Assembly: GCA_035048485.1 (NCBI GenBank)
Contig: CM068583.1
Coordinates: 62,244,306 to 62,308,305, forward strand
From: Pteria penguin
Lineage: Eukaryota; Mollusca; Bivalvia; Pterioida; Pteriidae
Length of the DNA stretch: 64,000 nt
Direction: 5' to 3'
Under the pieces are notes generated by a model, which had not been told where the DNA came from, did not search any database, and saw nothing but the letters and a program-made list of their open reading frames with translations. The position numbers and the translations under genes were made by a program. This document shows, one piece after another, positions 15,701 through 25,300 of the stretch (positions are counted from its first letter, which is position 1; each line of letters opens with the position of its first letter).

Positions 15701-15752
15701 CCTTATATGCCTTCAGCAGGGCGTCTTGATTCTTTTGAAGATTCACAGCCAT
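627..15752 (-). CDS. DBNL: Drebrin-like protein (mAbp1/HIP-55 type), N-terminal 251 residues, gene continues past left edge
   Basis: Eight exons join in frame, each with GT donor and AG acceptor: 15670-15752, 14074-14129, 13188-13300, 12618-12692, 6785-6925, 6596-6673, 3793-3879 and 627-746 (753 nt, 251 codons). The product starts [19 protein letters not shown] and carries a complete ADF-homology domain (about residues 1-135), with family landmarks [17 protein letters not shown] and [12 protein letters not shown]. Residues about 140-251 are a Glu/Lys/Arg-rich, probably helical linker containing SVYQR and KFWQ. Drebrin-like proteins bind F-actin through the ADF-H domain and link it to endocytosis through a C-terminal SH3. 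The SH3 exons are not in the window; the open donor at 626 shows that the gene continues left. The start is fixed by family similarity and a good context (AGGAGGATGG). Introns hold minisatellites and two SINEs. Drebrin proper is the alternative; the MAVNL start favours DBNL. Confidence 0.93.
747..1742. other. DBNL intron 7, unassigned part
   Basis: AT-rich intron sequence. I see no exon, repeat unit or RNA gene in it. Confidence 0.5.
1743..2897. repeat. 33-bp minisatellite, 35 copies
   Basis: The unit is GGAGAATGTCTCAGGTCTAC followed by AGAGGCTCTTGTA (33 bp); 1155 bp is exactly 35 units. Because 33 is divisible by three, the plus strand is open from 1752 to 2834 as an 11-residue repeat ([11 protein letters not shown]) until a TGT-to-TGA change at 2832. 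It lies in DBNL intron 7 on the opposite strand. Copies differ mainly by single substitutions (GGC/AAT, GGA/GAA, AGA/AAA). Best read as a minisatellite. Confidence 0.95.
3054..3324. repeat. 30-bp minisatellite, about 9 copies
   Basis: The unit AGTAGTAAGTCAATAAATAA plus AGACATGATT is repeated with almost no divergence (one T/A change in the fourth copy), so the array is young. Both strands are open in one frame, which explains the apparent small ORFs here. Confidence 0.95.
3325..3792. other. DBNL intron 7, exon-proximal part
   Basis: AT-rich; nothing recognised apart from the pyrimidine-poor sequence leading to exon 7. Confidence 0.5.
3793..3879 (-). CDS. DBNL: DBNL exon 7
   Basis: 87 nt, 29 codons of charged helical linker (starts [14 protein letters not shown], ends LEQERKERE). 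Acceptor TTAACAG, donor GTATCA; phase 0 on both sides. Confidence 0.9.
3880..4620. other. DBNL intron 6, unassigned part
   Basis: Contains a 2-copy 26-bp direct duplication (about 4037-4088, AGATGTCAAGATTCAGCATG core) and otherwise nothing recognisable. Confidence 0.5.
4621..4836. repeat. CA/CCCTCCC-rich minisatellite
   Basis: Irregular units of roughly 30 bp built from CACCAATACATACACACC and CTCCCCCACACACC. The strong purine/pyrimidine skew makes all frames open on both strands; no gene is implied. Confidence 0.9.
4837..5651. other. DBNL intron 6, unassigned part
   Basis: No gene or clear repeat structure recognised. Confidence 0.45.
5652..6139 (-). repeat. Dispersed repeat R1 (GTCCCCGCTTTTGCG family), copy 1
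   Basis: On the minus strand it starts with a CCCGCTTTTCGCAAAAGTG-like end (about 6110-6138) and ends near the words AAAGCAGGGGACCAC and CTGAATTTGCTTG (5652-5690). It contains AAGGTCAAGGTCATG-type words and a segment duplicated about 116 bp apart. The same family occurs in the other orientation at 49716-50090. No coding capacity. Confidence 0.75.
6140..6595. other. DBNL intron 6, region next to exon 6
   Basis: Nothing recognised; the 94-codon open frame at 6290-6574 resembles no family I know and overlaps no splice signals. Confidence 0.45.
6596..6673 (-). CDS. DBNL: DBNL exon 6
   Basis: 78 nt, 26 codons, [20 protein letters not shown] followed by FWQNTE. Corresponds to the SVYQ...FW segment conserved after the ADF-H domain in this family. 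Only 111 nt of intron separates it from exon 5. Confidence 0.92.
6785..6925 (-). CDS. DBNL: DBNL exon 5
   Basis: 141 nt, 47 codons. Starts [13 protein letters not shown] and contains [16 protein letters not shown], the end of the ADF-H domain, then a Lys/Glu linker ending NSPAPV. Acceptor TTTTTAG, donor GTAAAT. Intron 4 upstream is long (6926-12617). Confidence 0.93.
7363..8210 (-). repeat. Dispersed repeat R2, copy 1 (full length, about 850 bp)
   Basis: The minus strand begins TATATGCCTGTCTTTGAC (8190-8210) and ends with the complement of CAAGAGCAACACCTTGCATG (7365). A copy at 50545-51470 has matching ends (TATACGCCTGTCTTAAGAC ... GCGTTGCTCTTG). The inside is repeated TGACCTTGACCTTGA and CAACAATTCTGTGAAATATT words. 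Probably a non-autonomous element. Confidence 0.75.
8211..12617. other. DBNL intron 4, long unassigned stretch
   Basis: AT-rich. I find no exon-like sequence, tRNA, tandem array or recognised element. Short ORFs at 8277, 10188, 10524, 10785 and 12147 look like chance frames. Confidence 0.5.
12618..12692 (-). CDS. DBNL: DBNL exon 4
   Basis: 75 nt, 25 codons: [11 protein letters not shown], then [14 protein letters not shown]. This is the actin-binding helix region of ADF-H. Acceptor ATTTCAG, donor GTATAT. Confidence 0.93.
12895..13128 (+). mobile_element. tRNA-derived SINE, family A, old copy
   Basis: Degenerate copy with the family landmarks in order: tRNA-like head (GTGTGGCTAAGGGG, GGGGTTCAATTTCCCC), CACTGTTCTGTCTTTTGG, AAAACCGAGGTCCTGT, AAAGATCCTTCACTGC, and the tail GATGTAAAACAATAATC(AATC)n. 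The flanks AAACGTTCATAA (12883) and AAACACTCATAA (13129) form an imperfect 12-bp target-site duplication. Inserted in DBNL intron 3. Confidence 0.88.
13188..13300 (-). CDS. DBNL: DBNL exon 3
   Basis: 113 nt. Encodes the ADF-H core, including [20 protein letters not shown] and ending with KFVLINW. Acceptor GCATAG, donor GTATGT. Ends in phase 0. Confidence 0.93.
13301..13826. other. DBNL intron 2, unassigned part
   Basis: Nothing recognised before the family B SINE. Confidence 0.45.
13827..13999 (-). mobile_element. tRNA-derived SINE, family B
   Basis: On the minus strand: GGGGCAGGCATAGTGTAGTG (A-box-like), a T-arm-like GGGTTCG...CCCGG, body words GAGGTTGGTAACCTCCTGCT and CCATGTCGCGATATAACTG, and the tail AACGTAAAACACAAATCAACC(AACC)n. 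A perfect 12-bp target-site duplication TGTCTACCAAGG lies at 13815-13826 and 14000-14011. Sits in DBNL intron 2. Confidence 0.95.
14074..14129 (-). CDS. DBNL: DBNL exon 2
   Basis: 56 nt, encoding [19 protein letters not shown] (ADF-H strand region). Acceptor CTTGTAG, donor GTAAAA. The phase (2 in, 1 out) matches both neighbours. Confidence 0.92.
14130..15669. other. DBNL intron 1
   Basis: No repeat family or exon recognised. Regulatory sequence is possible in a first intron but I cannot point to any. Confidence 0.45.
15670..15752 (-). CDS. DBNL: DBNL exon 1 (coding part)
   Basis: Encodes residues 1-27 plus two bases of Trp28 ([16 protein letters not shown], then [11 protein letters not shown]). 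Donor GTAAG follows at 15669. The ATG lies in AGGAGGATGG. The 5'UTR presumably runs to about 15800. Confidence 0.93.
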
Positions 15753-15778
15753 CCTCCTTTCTGCATACGAGTGTGCTT

Positions 15779-15808
15779 TACGTCATCAGTTCTGGGGTCG
15801 TGACGTCA
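15779..15808. promoter_or_regulatory. Pair of CRE-like sites upstream of DBNL
   Basis: A perfect palindromic CRE, TGACGTCA, lies at 15801-15808, with a second site TACGTCAT at 15779-15786. They are 27-56 bp upstream of the DBNL start codon on its minus strand, so in the 5'UTR or core promoter. CREB/ATF factors bind this sequence in animals. Use as a promoter is inferred from position. Confidence 0.55.
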
Positions 15809-15859
15809 TGTTATACTGGAAAAAGCTTGCGCGAAAAAATGTCAACAAAGGCAAAGTGA

Positions 15860-16671
15860 AAAACAAAGTCTAAGGTATTCTCAGCGTTATGACTCCATGT
15901 TTGTCAAGTAAGTTTGAGTGACGTTCATCAAAGCAGAAATAATTATAACTGTTTCATTAAATATAAAGTTATTGCCTGTCACATGTCATTCGTATATTAG
16001 TGTAGCCTGCTGTTTGTTTACAGTTTACAGATGTTTTATTAACGTACCGTACATTAGCCTCAAGGCAATAGTTTACATAACGGTATGCACTGTATGCCAG
16101 ACATGTTGTGTCATCACATATTTTATAAGAAAAGATATGTTTTCTACAAATTGCTTTAAGTGGTAAACAGAAATAATAATATGCACATTATTGAATAATA
16201 AATAATTTGGCACCATCGTATTATTTGCCCCGCGGGCTTTAAAAATACAGTGTCTCATTTATTCTGCATACCATATCATAATAAATACAGAATAAAGCAT
16301 ATGGAAATTAATGAAAAGCATGCAAACATGCTATTTTAGTCTCAATTATTACTTTGTCTTTCATATTCATCATACATATACCAATACCCTTTAATGGCTA
16401 ATTTATATGCAACTAATGAAGACTACAGGCAGGGAAGTAAACTATACATCCTTGCTACAGGGCAATAGGATATTGACAATATTTGGCACCCTGTATAATG
16501 TTTAGATCTAAATATATATTGGCTGACCCCATGTATAAATGTCTGTTATCTTGCACATGTAAATGTATCAAATGCAAATATTAGTCTATTGTACCTTTTA
16601 TGATAGATAATCATAGAGGTGAAGCTGTAGTTTTGCCAGATACATGTATGAATAAAACGAGGTTATATTTT
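15860..16671. other. Intergenic region between the divergent genes
   Basis: Probably DBNL promoter-proximal sequence followed by AT-rich DNA. No gene recognised. Confidence 0.45.
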
Positions 16672-16864
16672 TGACCGTCAGTTTCACTAGAACTTGATAT
16701 AAACTTAACAGAATTCAATGTTATTTCTTATTATAAATCATGTAAAAGGTTACCAAGTTCACATAAATGTTTCATATTGGTAACAAGGTATTAGTCACTT
16801 AGAAGGTACAGGTTGTGGCAGGGGACAAGTGTTGCATGAAACACTGACTGTAAGCTTGTTATCC
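16672..16864 (+). repeat. Dispersed repeat R3, copy 1
   Basis: About 190 bp shared with 22803-22977: AACTTGATATAAACTT, AGGTTACCAAGTTCA, GGTATTAGTCACTT, GTACAGGTTGTGGCAGGGGA and ACACTGACTGTAAGCTTGTT appear in the same order in both. Same orientation, about 6 kb apart. Confidence 0.85.
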
Positions 16865-18290
16865 AAGATAATATTTCACGCAATTGTTTTCCATGACTCA
16901 AGGATGTGTCATGACCTTGACTTAAGATCGTATCTCCAAGGTCAAGATCAAAATGCACCCATGATCGAAATTATTGTCTGGGCCACAACTTCTTGCTGCC
17001 AAATTCGATTTGGATAATATATCATACAGTTGTTGTCCATGACCCAAGGGTGTGTTATTACCTTGACTAAAGATCATATCTTCAAGGTCAAGGTCAAAGT
17101 GCATGCATGGTAAAAATCTTAGTCTGGGCCAAAACTCCTTACTGCATTGTTGGATCTGAATAATATTTCACACAGTTGTTGTCCATGACAAAAGGTGTGT
17201 CATGACCTCGACCTAGGGTCATATCTTCAAGGTCAAGGTCACAGTACACACATAACCAAAATCCTTTTACGTGACATAACTTCTTACTGCCTGGTTAGAT
17301 CTGGATAATATTTCACACAATTGTTGTCCATGACACAAGGGTGTGTCATGACCTTGACTCAAGATCATATCTCCAAGGTAAAGGTCACAGTGCACATATG
17401 ATCAAAATCTTTGTACAAGTCATAACTACTTGCTGCTATTTATGATTTGGCTAATATTTCACACCATTGTTTTCCATGATCCAAAGATGTGTATCACATT
17501 GTACGGAACATGTTGTCCATCTGTGTGTCTGTCCATGCAACATGTCTGGGCTATAATGTCTTCCTTTTACTTTGAAGAGAGATAATATTTTACACATTTT
17601 TTGTTCATGACCAAAGGGTGTGTCATGACTTTGAACCAAGGTAATATCTACATCATTGATTGATTTTTGTTTAACGTCACACCACAGATATTCCACATAT
17701 ATAGTGACGGCATCTGCCTGATGCGGGGCATACAAATTTTGACCTTTGCAACAGACCCACCCAAAGCAGCGAGGGATCTTCAACATGCCAGGTATACCAC
17801 GACACAGGGCCGCGGTCTCCACTGTCTCATCTGAAAGACAGGACACCGGCATGACCAGAGCAGGACTCGAACCGTGGCCTCCCGATCAGGAGGTGAGCGC
17901 GATACCACCAGGCAACGTCGGCTTAAATATCTACAAGATCAAGGTCACAATGCACACACTGCCAGAATTCTTGTCGGGCATAACTTCTTTCTGTTACATT
18001 GCAAGGAGATTATATTTCATACAAATGTTGTCCATGACCCAAAGGTGTGTCATGACTTTGAGCCAAGGTCATATCTATAAGATCAAGGTCAGAGTTTACA
18101 CACAGCCAGAATTGTTGTCATGGCCATAACTTCTTCCTGTTATGTTGGAGGTAGATTATATTGTTTTCACAATTGTTGTCTGTGACTCAAGGATGTGTTA
18201 TGACCTTGAACCAAGGTCATATCCACAAGGTCAAGGTCACAGTACCCACAGCCAGAATTCTTGTCCGGGTCATAACTTCTAAAGTATCTG
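16865..18290 (+). repeat. About 145-bp degenerate tandem repeat rich in AGGTCA
   Basis: At least seven units in the same order: ATTTCACACAATTGTTGTCC, ATGACCCAAGGGTGTGTCAT, GACCTTGACC, TCATATCTTCAAGGTCAAGG, TCACAGTGCACA, and a CATAACTTCTTGCTGC word. A family A SINE interrupts it at 17653-17925. Probably the body of an internally amplified non-autonomous element; the R3 segment directly abuts it on the left. Confidence 0.8.
17653..17925 (-). mobile_element. tRNA-derived SINE, family A
   Basis: Nearly complete minus-strand copy: head GCCGACGTTGCCTGGTGGTA, B-box GGTTCGAGTCC, body GAGACAGTGGAGACCGCGG and CATCAGGCAGATGCCGTCAC, tail TGACGTTAAACAAAAATC(AATC)n. Target-site duplication AATATCTACA at 17643-17652 and 17926-17935. 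Inserted into the 145-bp tandem repeat, so it is younger than that array. Confidence 0.93.
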
Positions 18291-18931
18291 TTTGCTGGAA
18301 AAATAAATGGCATCAAATTTTAAACAGTGAAACTTTTATTAAAAGAATCAACAGCTACTAACAGCAGAAAACAAGACCATTCAAAATTTACCCTCTTTAC
18401 ATTTAAATATTTATGTACAAATGCTTTATTTCAGTGTTTTATAATGAATGGTAAAAGAAATACACATGCATTGCATTTGAAATGATATATATGGATTTAT
18501 GATAAAAATAGTATAACATAATGGGTATTCAACACACATGAGAGGTGATAATGAGAGCTTAGGTGTATTGGTAGACATTATGTCATTATCAAACTCATTA
18601 TCTTTTCACTAGTTGCACATATCACTTTTATTGGCAACATCATTAAAGATTGCACAAAGAGATAAACATAATGGAGAAAAATAGTAATTTGGACAATACC
18701 GTGTACATAATTAGCATTCAAGTAATCAGACATGTATTTGTATCCTATTTCACAATGAGTACATATACTTTAGTGTATTATACTGTTACATGTATTGCCA
18801 TTTGTTTTCAGTAAACATACTTAACACTCAATGAAAAAGTCTGTAGTACAGATATAGGTATAATAATGATAGTTTATATGTAAAAGTTCTGTGAAAACAG
18901 AATTGTGGATTGTATCACTTACAGTGAGGTG
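18291..18931. other. Intergenic, unassigned
   Basis: AT-rich; nothing recognised. Confidence 0.45.
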
Positions 18932-20062
18932 CAGTCCTTACATAACAAATGTCAACGTCACGTTAACTTGAAGTTCGCTCTCCTCGTGCGATCAGGACTG
19001 CTGAGCACACGCGTTTGGGTTAACGCAGATTTCCACTTGAGCTTAATTTTGAGACCGTGTGAACATGCTTGACAGCCACATTCACTTGCTTACAACATAA
19101 AACTTGTATTATCATGTGGGGCAGGCTTGGTGTAGTGGTTAAGCGCTTGGCTTGCGGCGCCGACGATCCGGGTTCGATTCCCGGGTTGCGCCACTATGTT
19201 TAAGAGGTTGGTAACCTCCTGCTTCCATGTCGCGATATAACTGAAATATTGTTGAAAGCGACGTAAAACACCAATCAACCAACCAACCAAATGTATTATC
19301 ATGTTCATATAGAAGTATCTGAAGGAGATTCAGTATATACATTGTATATGAATATTAAAGATATTGAACGCAATTTCCAATTGACTTTAATGAAATTTAT
19401 TCATAATTTAGGTTAATAATGAGAATAATTATGATAATAATAATAATGAAATAAAAATTAATAAAGACAATAATAATGATGATAATTATTATATTTTTAT
19501 ATATTATAGAAAATAGCTTAATTAATAATAATAATAATAAATACATAAAGAAGAAATGCATGTAAATACATTAATAAATTACTTATAAATTAATGAACAA
19601 ATAAGAAATAATTACATGAACAAACAAATTAAAAATAAATAAATAAATGAAATTAGAAAGTAAGTATGTATTAAGTATAGACTGACAAAGTTTTTTCATA
19701 AATACCTTATTGCATGTCTATGCGATAATTTCCTTTGTTATATTACATATGAAATCCTTAATGCAGGGGTGTCATTTTAACATTACATTTAATACACATT
19801 TTTATGGCAACATTTGCTGTAATTTAATTAGATCCATTTCATTTTCCCCATCCGTACTGCATAGAGAATTACAAATATCGACATGTGAACATGCGACTGG
19901 ACTGAGCACACGCGGATAAATCGCATTAAAGCAAATTCCCTCCTGCGTTAACGCGATTAGCGCATGCGCATCCGGTCGAGCAGTCCTAACACATGTGCTA
20001 AAGCAGTTCTTGTGACCGCTTTTCACGTTAACATTTATGTTATGTTAAGACTGCACCCATCT
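18932..20062. repeat. Imperfect inverted-repeat (foldback) region
   Basis: The left arm (18932-19070) has GGTGCAGTCCTTACATAAC, AGGACTGCTGAGC, GGGTTAACGCAG and GTGTGAACATGC in order. The reverse complement of the right arm (about 19870-20062) has GGTGCAGTCTTAACATAAC, AGGACTGCTCGAC, GCGTTAACGCAG and GCATGTTCACATG in about the same order. The interior holds a family B SINE and an AT-rich tract (19380-19680). Fits an old foldback or MITE-like element. Confidence 0.55.
19118..19291 (+). mobile_element. tRNA-derived SINE, family B
   Basis: Head GGGCAGGCTTGGTGTAGTGG, T-arm-like CCGGGTTCGATTCCCGG with a perfect 5-bp stem, the same body as the 13827 copy, tail GCGACGTAAAACACCAATC followed by (AACC)n. 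Perfect 13-bp target-site duplication TGTATTATCATGT at 19105-19117 and 19292-19304. The anticodon arm folds (TTGGC/GCCGA), with loop triplet GCG suggesting a tRNA-Arg ancestor. Confidence 0.95.
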
Positions 20063-20600
20063 GTACATGTTAACGTGTATGTTATGTTAGGACTGCACCC
20101 ATCTGTACATGTTAACATCTATGTTATGTTAGGACTGCATCCATCTGTACATGTTAACATGTATGTTATGTTAGGACTGCACCCATCTGTACAGAATATT
20201 TGCTTCAGAAAGCATGGTACTTGGTCATTTGAAATGATTTTTTTATCCTTAATCAGTTCTTGTGACCGCTTTTCACGTTAACATTTATGTTAACTTAAGA
20301 CTGCACCCATCTGTACATGTTAACGTGTATGTTATGTTAGGACTGCACCCATCTGTACATGTTAGCATGTATGTTATGTTAGGACTGCACCCATCTGTAC
20401 ATGTTAACATGTATGTTATGTTAGCACTGCATCCATCTGTACATGTTAACATGTATGTTATGTTAGGACTGCATCCATCTGTACATGTTAACATGTATGT
20501 TATGTTAGGACTGCACCCATCTGTACAGAATATTTGCTTCAGAAAGCATGGTACTTGGTCAATCGAAATGATTTTTTTATCCTTAATCAGTTTTTCCATT
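20027..20600 (+). repeat. Two 42-bp tandem arrays in a larger direct duplication
   Basis: The 42-bp unit TGTTAACATGTATGTTATGT plus TAGGACTGCACCCATCTGTA and CA forms arrays at about 20027-20195 and 20276-20527. Each array is preceded by CAGTTCTTGTGACCGCTTTT (20006 and 20255) and followed by GAATATTTGCTTCAGAAAGC, so a composite of about 250 bp was duplicated and one copy then expanded. 42 is divisible by three, so both strands look open. Confidence 0.93.
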
Positions 20601-22088
20601 AAATAAAACCCTCAAATTAACAAATTAACAAACTTATTATATTGTGTATATCCAACTTATTACCAAACATATGCAGCAAAACAGGGCATTTCTCATTCCT
20701 GTTCCAATAAATGAATTTTAGTAAGTCTTTGGTGAAAACAAACAGTTGCAGGCTACAATAAACGATAAGAAAAATATTTTTTATATACATGTATACATAG
20801 CCTCAACAGTGATGAGAATTAATTCTCTTTATAATGATTTTTAAAATTTCATTCATCTGTATATAGATTGAACCCTGATAATTAAATTTGCATACCAGAC
20901 GGAAATGGTTATGTTGGATGTACTAATACTATGATGTACATAATACATGTTTACCAAGCATATAGCTGCTTTCGATCCTATTTTAATTCTGAAGGTATAG
21001 AGCTCATGTAAATAAGTCATTGTAAAAATTGTTTACTTGTTGACTTAAGGGATAAATCTCTGTTTATTGAACAGTGCTATCCTGTTAATTCATCCCTAAG
21101 GACTGGTCAACTCTTACCGACTTTGGCATGTTATATTCATTTAGTGATAGAAAATGATATTACTTTATGAGACCATGAGAGAACATGGTAAGTTAGACTT
21201 ATACAAGTTATGTAGTGTATATAGTAGATAATGAAACTGAAACTGTTGTTGTGTGCCGGTATGTATTGAACAAATATGTTTGTGTATAATGATATATATT
21301 TAAGCAAAAGAGATGCATGTGCAAAGAAGGAAGTTTAATTAGCAAGTTTTTTTCCTCTCTGAATAAGTTCGTACTTAAAATTATTTCCTTGTTTCTCATC
21401 AGGATGTGGATTTTTATAGACTTTTTTATGTACTTCACACATAAACCCATTTATTTAAGGCAAATATGAAATGTAGTTTCCTCTGTTTTGATATATTATA
21501 TATTTCATTTGAACATGTAAAATTGTAAAGAAATGATATATAATTACCAATAGCCCACTTAAAACTTCTTAAGACCAAGCCTAAATTCGGCAGAACATAC
21601 TGCAATGTATATGTCATTACGGTTAACCAAGTCCCAAGTTATGACAATGTCAAGTTCACAATATCAGAGAGCAATATTACTGTCACGTTTACTGCAGTCT
21701 CCTGGTTTAATACCCATTAAACAGTAGGTATGATTATGAAAAAATGTGTGTTTTTTACTTGTAGTATTCGTTCTTTTCATATTATAGTATCCGCCTACTA
21801 AATTAAAGTGTGTATACTGGTTTCACTGTGTCTGTCTGTCTGTGGGTCTGTCTGTCATGGACATAATAGCTCCTCATTCTAGTGATGCCTTTTCATTCTA
21901 AAGTCGTGATAATTCACACAGAGGAACAACAATACATGTAGTTACCAATAAGACAAGGGTGTTTCATGACCTTGACCCTACTTTTGTTGTTGTAAACTTT
22001 GCTGTCTATAGGAGTAATTGTCAGATTAGGACGGTTCTAATTAATTTCCTGATAGCATTATTGATTGCATTATTAATATTCTATTTGC
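20601..22088. other. Intergenic region upstream of RhoBTB
   Basis: AT-rich. Near 21950-22045 lies the end of an R4-type repeat (ACCTTGACCCTAC ... ATTAGGACGGTTCTAATT). A non-coding first RhoBTB exon may lie here or further left, but I cannot place it. Confidence 0.4.
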
Positions 22089-22146
22089 AGACTTGTCGCC
22101 TGCTTTAGCCCTCCCTGTGTGGAGCATAAATAGGCAGTGAGATACC
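22089..22146 (+). other. RhoBTB 5'UTR end, preceded by probable splice acceptor
   Basis: CTATTTGCAG at 22081-22090 is a good acceptor, suggesting that the coding exon begins here and that at least one non-coding exon lies upstream. An in-frame TGA at 22138-22140, nine bases before the ATG, fixes the start at 22147. Confidence 0.55.
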
Positions 22147-22362
22147 ATGTCATCTAAATGCACAATGGTGAATCGTTCAGTGTCTTTAACAGAGGGTAGT
22201 CAATATGAGTACATTAAGTGTGTTGTCGTCGGTGACTCTTCAGTTGGGAAGACTTGCTTAGTATGTGCATGGGCTTGTGGAACACGTTATCCCTTGGAAC
22301 GTTTAGTCAAGACACCTGTCTCCACTATCTGGGCCATTGATCATTATAGAAATGATAAAGAG
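22147..22362 (+). CDS. RhoBTB: RhoBTB exon 1 (coding)
   Basis: 72 codons. Contains YIKCVVVGDSSVGKTCLVCA (strand 1 plus P-loop) and TIWAIDHYR (switch I region). Donor GTACAT. A second in-frame ATG is at 22165, but the first is preceded by an in-frame stop and is taken as the start. Confidence 0.95.
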
Positions 22363-25300
22363 GTACATTCTGTTATAAGAACAAAATTAAATATAAATGC
22401 AAACAGTTTGTATTAGTATTGTTAACATTTGAATTCTGAATCTGAATACTATAGTGTTTGTCATTCTTCGTCTGTCTGTCTGTCCGGATGGTTTCCAGAC
22501 AATAACTTCAGTGAGGAATAACCAATTTGCTTCAAACTTGCAATAATGTTAACTTATATAAAGATCTAATGTGGAATTGATTTTGGGGTCAAAAGGTCAA
22601 CTCAAAGGGTCACTCTTACTAAAAATAGACATTTATCGCTGCATTTCATTTGCCAGATAATAACTTTAGATGAGAATGATTGATTTTTTTTAATCTTCAT
22701 ATAAAGTTAAATTATGTAAAGGTGTTGGGTGAGATTGATTTTGGGGTCAAAAGATCAATTCTAAGGATCACTGTTATGAAACATTGACATCTATCACTGT
22801 ATTTCGGAGAACTTGATATAAACTTCACAGAATTCATTGTCATTTCTTATTAAATCATGCAAAAGGCTACCAAGTTCAAATAATTGTTTCATGTTGCTAG
22901 TAAGGTATTAGTCACTTCAAAGGTACAGGTTGTGGCAGGGGATGAGTGTAGCATGCAACACTGACTGTAAGCTTGTTCATTCTCAACTTCTTATGCATAT
23001 CTTATAATGGCATTATTGATATAATAGACCTTCCAAATCAAAACATCCTTTATAACTGAAGCAAATGTACACTAAATGTATGTGAAGACATGAAGGCATG
23101 CTTATATAGTAATGATGAAGGAAAATCAGAACTGAGAATAATTATCAATATTAAGATTTTTTAATGTTTATCTTTGCATCAATAGTACATGTATCTCATA
23201 AAGATACTCTAGTGCATATACAATGTATATTGTATGCAGGTTCTTAATTTCTTCATTGACAAAATCTAAGTAAAATTCCTTTAAAACAAAATCAGTGTTA
23301 TGCCATAACAAAACATCTTGAATCATTGACAATACTACTTTACATTCCTACCTAGTTATATCCAAAATAATGTTTTTTCATAATAAGATAAAAAAAATTT
23401 ATACAGTAACTGTACTTTTATATTTTTAGATTAATTTGTTCCCAATAAATATACCAATGATGTTGAAGTAACCAGGAAACTGTGAGAATTTAATGTTTTC
23501 TGTATGATATTTTATGATTGAAGTTTTATTAATTACAGGTTCTAGATAGATCTTGGTGCAATGTTGATGGCATTCGTACTTCACTAAAATTATGGGACAC
23601 ATTTGGTTACCATGACAAAAACAGAAAATTTGCATACAGAGGGTAAGATAATATAAAACCAAACATAAAAGAGCTTAAATATTGGAGGAAAAGACAGAAC
23701 ATAAACATTGGTGAGATAGACAGAACATAAACAATGGTGAGATAGACAGAACATAAACAATGGTGTGATAGACAGAACATAAACATTGGTGTGATAGACA
23801 GACATAAACATTGGTGTGATAGACAGAACATAAACAATGGTGAGATAGACAAACATAAACATTGGTGTGATTGACAAACATAAACATTGGTGTGATAGAC
23901 AGAACATAAACAATGGTGAGATAGACAAACATAAACATTGGTGTGACAGACAGAACAAAAACAATGGTGTGATAGACAGAACATAAACATTGGTGTGATA
24001 GACAGACATAAACATTGGTGTGATAGACAGAACATAAACATTGGTGTGATAGACAGAACATAAACAATGGTGTGATAGACAGAACATAAACATTGGTGTG
24101 ATAGATAGAACATAAATATTGGTGTGATAGACAGAACATAAACATTGGTGTGATAGATGGAACATAGACATTGGTGTGATAGACAGAACATAAACATTGG
24201 TGTGATAGACAGAACATAAACATTGGTGTGATAGACAGAACATAAACATTGGTGTGATAGACAACATAAACATTGGTGTGATAGACAAACATAGACAATG
24301 GTGTGATAGACAGAACGTAAACATTGGTGTGATAGACAGAACATAGACATTGGTATGATAGACAGAACATAAAGATTGGTGAGATAGACAGAACATAAAC
24401 ATTGGTGTGATAGACAGAACATAAACATTGGTGTGATAGACAGAACATAAACATTGGTGTGATAGACAAACATTAACATTGGTGTGATAGACAGAACATA
24501 AACATTGGTGTGATAGACAGAACATAAACATTGGTGTGATAGACAGAACATAGACATTGGTGTGATAGACAGATCATAAACATTAGTGTGATAGACAGAC
24601 ATAAACATTGGTGTGATAGACAGAACATAAACATTGGTGTGATAGACAGAACATAAACATTGGTGTGATAGACAGATCATAAACATTAGTGTGATAGACA
24701 GAACATAAACATTGGTGTGATAGACAGAACATAGACATTGGTGAGATAAACAAACATAAACATTGGTGTGATAGACAGAACATAAACAATGGTGTGATAG
24801 ACAGAACATAAACATTGGTGTGATAGACAGATCATAAACATTAGTGTGATAGACAGAACATAAACACTGGTGTGATAGACAGAACATAAACAATGGTGTG
24901 ATAGACAGAACATAAACATTGGTGTGATAGACAGAACATAGACATTGGTGTGATAGACAGAACATAAACAATGGTGTGATAGACAGAACATAAACATTGG
25001 TGTGATAGACAGAACATAGACATTGGTGTGATAGACAGAACATAAACGATGGTGTGATAGACAGAAAGTAAACAATGGTGTGATAGACAGAACATAGACA
25101 TTGGTGTGATAGACAGAACATAAACAATGGTGTGATAGACAGAACATAAACATTGGTATGATAGGCAGAACATAAACATTGGTGTGATAGACAGAACATA
25201 AACATTGGTGTGATAGACAGAACATAGACATTGGTGTGATAGACAGAACATAAACAATGGTGTGATAGACAGAACATAAACATTGGTGTGATAGACAGAA

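Noticed and set aside
20285..20606. Small secreted-like repeat proteins on both strands
   Set aside because: They come from the 42-bp tandem arrays.
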